From NCBI GenBank assembly GCA_023397905.1, contig JAEWSZ010000002.1:1-64000 (forward strand): DNA of 64,000 nucleotides, read 5' to 3'. This DNA is from Bacillota bacterium (GTDB lineage Bacteria; Bacillota; Clostridia; Acetivibrionales; DSM-1351). Under the pieces are notes generated by a model, which had not been told where the DNA came from, did not search any database, and saw only the letters and a list, made by a program, of their open reading frames with translations. A program made the translations under genes and the position numbers. Position 1 is the stretch's first letter. Each line of letters opens with the position of its first letter. This document shows, one piece after another, positions 62,726 to 64,000 of the stretch.

Positions 62726-63991
62726 ATGTGCAATTCGGACGGCAAAATGCAATGGTTTCGGGAAGCAAGATACGGTATGTTCATACATTGGGGCTTATAT
62801 GCAATTCCTGCCGGAAAGTGGAATGAAAAAATCATTCCTTTCGGAAGTGAATGGATTATGAAAAACGCCCGCATCCCCGTGGCAAAATATAAGGAGCTTG
62901 CAGAAATATTCAATCCCACATCTTTCAACGCACGGCAGTGGGTCAAACTGGCAGCGGATTCAGGAATGAAATATCTGGTGTTCACTGCAAAGCATGTTGA
63001 CGGGTTCGCCCTATACGACTCCCAGGCGTCGGACTTCAATATTGTAAAGGCGTCTCCATTTGGAAGGGATGTTGTGAAAGAACTTGTGGAGGAATGTAAG
63101 GCACAGGGAATAGTGTTCTGTCTGTATTATTCCCAGTACCAGGATTGGGAGGATCCCGACGGCAACGGGAATGACTGGGATTTCGATCCGGAAAAGAAGG
63201 ATTTTAAGCGCTACTTCCACGGCAAGGTAAAGCCGCAGATAAAAGAACTTCTCACAAATTACGGCCCCATAGGGCTTCTATGGTTTGATACGCCTTATGA
63301 AATGCCAAAGGAGTATTGTGAGGAACTGGTAGAGCTTGTGAGAACCATACAGCCGGATTGCCTTATAAATGGAAGAGTCGGATACTACCTTGGCGATTTC
63401 AGGGAAATGGGCGATAACAGCATACCCTTGACCTCCTTTTACTGCGATTGGGAAACTCCCATGACGCTGAATGATACATGGGGCTATAAGGATTATGACC
63501 ATAACTTCAAATCACCTGAAAAAGTGATCGATATGCTAACAGATATCACAGGAAAGTACGGCAATTTTTTGTTGAATGTAGGGCCCGATGCACAAGGGAA
63601 CATTCCGCCGGAAAGTGCCGGGATACTTAAAACTGTTGGAAAGTGGCTGGAGATTAACGGAGAATCGGTGTATGGGACTGAGCCTTTTCCGGATTTGCCG
63701 TATAAACTTGACTGGGGAAGGTTTACATATAAAAAAGGAAAATTATATATGCATATATTTGAGTGGCCGTCATTTCCCCATGAAATTCTGGTATATGGGT
63801 TTAAAACACCTGTAAAAAAAGCGTACCTGTTATCAGACAGGGAGAGGAAGCCGTTAAAGGTTATTCATACGTTTGAAATCGGGCGTGATCAGTACAGGCT
63901 CAGAGTGGCTGTGCCTGAAAAGCCCATAGATGAACCGGATACGGTGGTTGTCCTGGAACTGGACGGAGAACCGGAGGTCTATAACACATAG
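62726..63991 (+). CDS. GH29 alpha-L-fucosidase (second copy)
   Basis: 421 residues, paralogous to the gene at 53610 over its whole length and equally without a signal peptide. MQWFREARYGMFIHWGLYAIPAG, LVFTAKHVDGFALYDS, nucleophile Asp188 in GLLWFDTPYEMPKE, and the ending VVLELDGEPEVYNT. A visible difference is AKHVDG here against AKHHDG in the first copy; the second His of that motif lies in the substrate pocket of GH29 enzymes, so specificity may differ. ATG 62726 is preferred, ten bases after AAAAGGGG; an in-frame ATG at 62693 lacks a ribosome site. Confidence 0.93.
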   Translation: MCNSDGKMQWFREARYGMFIHWGLYAIPAGKWNEKIIPFGSEWIMKNARIPVAKYKELAEIFNPTSFNARQWVKLAADSGMKYLVFTAKHVDGFALYDSQASDFNIVKASPFGRDVVKELVEECKAQGIVFCLYYSQYQDWEDPDGNGNDWDFDPEKKDFKRYFHGKVKPQIKELLTNYGPIGLLWFDTPYEMPKEYCEELVELVRTIQPDCLINGRVGYYLGDFREMGDNSIPLTSFYCDWETPMTLNDTWGYKDYDHNFKSPEKVIDMLTDITGKYGNFLLNVGPDAQGNIPPESAGILKTVGKWLEINGESVYGTEPFPDLPYKLDWGRFTYKKGKLYMHIFEWPSFPHEILVYGFKTPVKKAYLLSDRERKPLKVIHTFEIGRDQYRLRVAVPEKPIDEPDTVVVLELDGEPEVYNT

Positions 63992-64000
63992 GAGGTGAAA
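63991..64000 (+). promoter_or_regulatory. Ribosome binding site of the next operon gene
   Basis: GGAGGTG starts on the last base of the fucosidase stop codon, right at the window edge. It shows that another gene of the same operon begins just beyond the window. Confidence 0.7.

Noticed and set aside
1..64000. CRISPR arrays, tRNA or rRNA genes, prophage or IS elements
   Set aside because: No regularly spaced direct repeats, tRNA cloverleaf with TTCGA-type loop, rRNA core or transposase/integrase motifs were recognised; the repeats seen are few and non-coding.

Overview
The window looks like chromosome from a plant-polysaccharide-degrading member of the Clostridia (Firmicutes). Supporting features are strong GGAGG-type ribosome sites, frequent TTG/GTG starts, heavy ATA/AGA/AGG codon use, pyruvate formate-lyase with its activase, a YkuD L,D-transpeptidase, and three carbohydrate ABC importers with lipoprotein binding proteins. 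The sequence alone does not fix the genus; a Ruminiclostridium-like cellulolytic or pectinolytic clostridium would fit. No rRNA, tRNA, CRISPR array, prophage or transposase was seen.

Layout. 1-9.7 kb is mostly housekeeping: the 5' end of aspartate-semialdehyde dehydrogenase (asd, minus strand), an L,D-transpeptidase, an orphan amino-acid binding lipoprotein, isoaspartyl dipeptidase, an M48 membrane protease, a small membrane protein, and pflB-pflA. 9.9-18.5 kb is one 2871-codon gene for a cyclic beta-1,2-glucan-synthase-like enzyme (GT84, glucoamylase-like and GH94-like parts). 18.6-31.1 kb is a LacI regulator divergent from a ten-gene operon: DapA-type aldolase, 2-hydroxyacid dehydrogenase, dhaK, dhaL, ABC importer, zinc alcohol dehydrogenase, IlvD/Edd-type dehydratase and a second 2-hydroxyacid dehydrogenase. 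Together these could oxidise an imported sugar, dehydrate the aldonate, cleave the 2-keto-3-deoxy acid and phosphorylate the triose. 31.2-40.6 kb is a class II FBA-type aldolase divergent from a kinase, FucA-type aldolase, ABC importer, second FGGY kinase and ROK regulator operon, probably for a pentose or deoxyhexose.

40.6-46.7 kb holds two tandem Phd-Uma2 fusion genes behind a consensus promoter with palindromic operators, a small membrane-anchored protein, icd, asnS and a DUF4397 protein. 47-64 kb is a membrane-bound AraC-type sensor followed by an LplB/YtcP-type importer, a GH29 fucosidase, a URO-D-superfamily protein, a five-bladed beta-propeller glycosidase, a GH78 rhamnosidase, a GH106-like enzyme and a second GH29. 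None of these glycosidases has a signal peptide, so fucose- and rhamnose-containing pectic oligosaccharides are probably imported and then dismantled in the cytoplasm. The sugar-processing operons between 20 and 40 kb would be plausible outlets. This last operon runs off the right edge.

The intergenic DNA is also informative. There is a roughly 50-bp structured repeat in three places, a roughly 170-bp element with long terminal inverted repeats in two places, a leader sequence shared by asd and the DUF4397 gene, purine-rich GGATTCAGAA-type repeats in two places, LacI-type operators, and strong hairpins between each binding-protein gene and its permease genes. Coordinates and motifs were read by eye; family assignments rest on recognised motifs, not on database searches.
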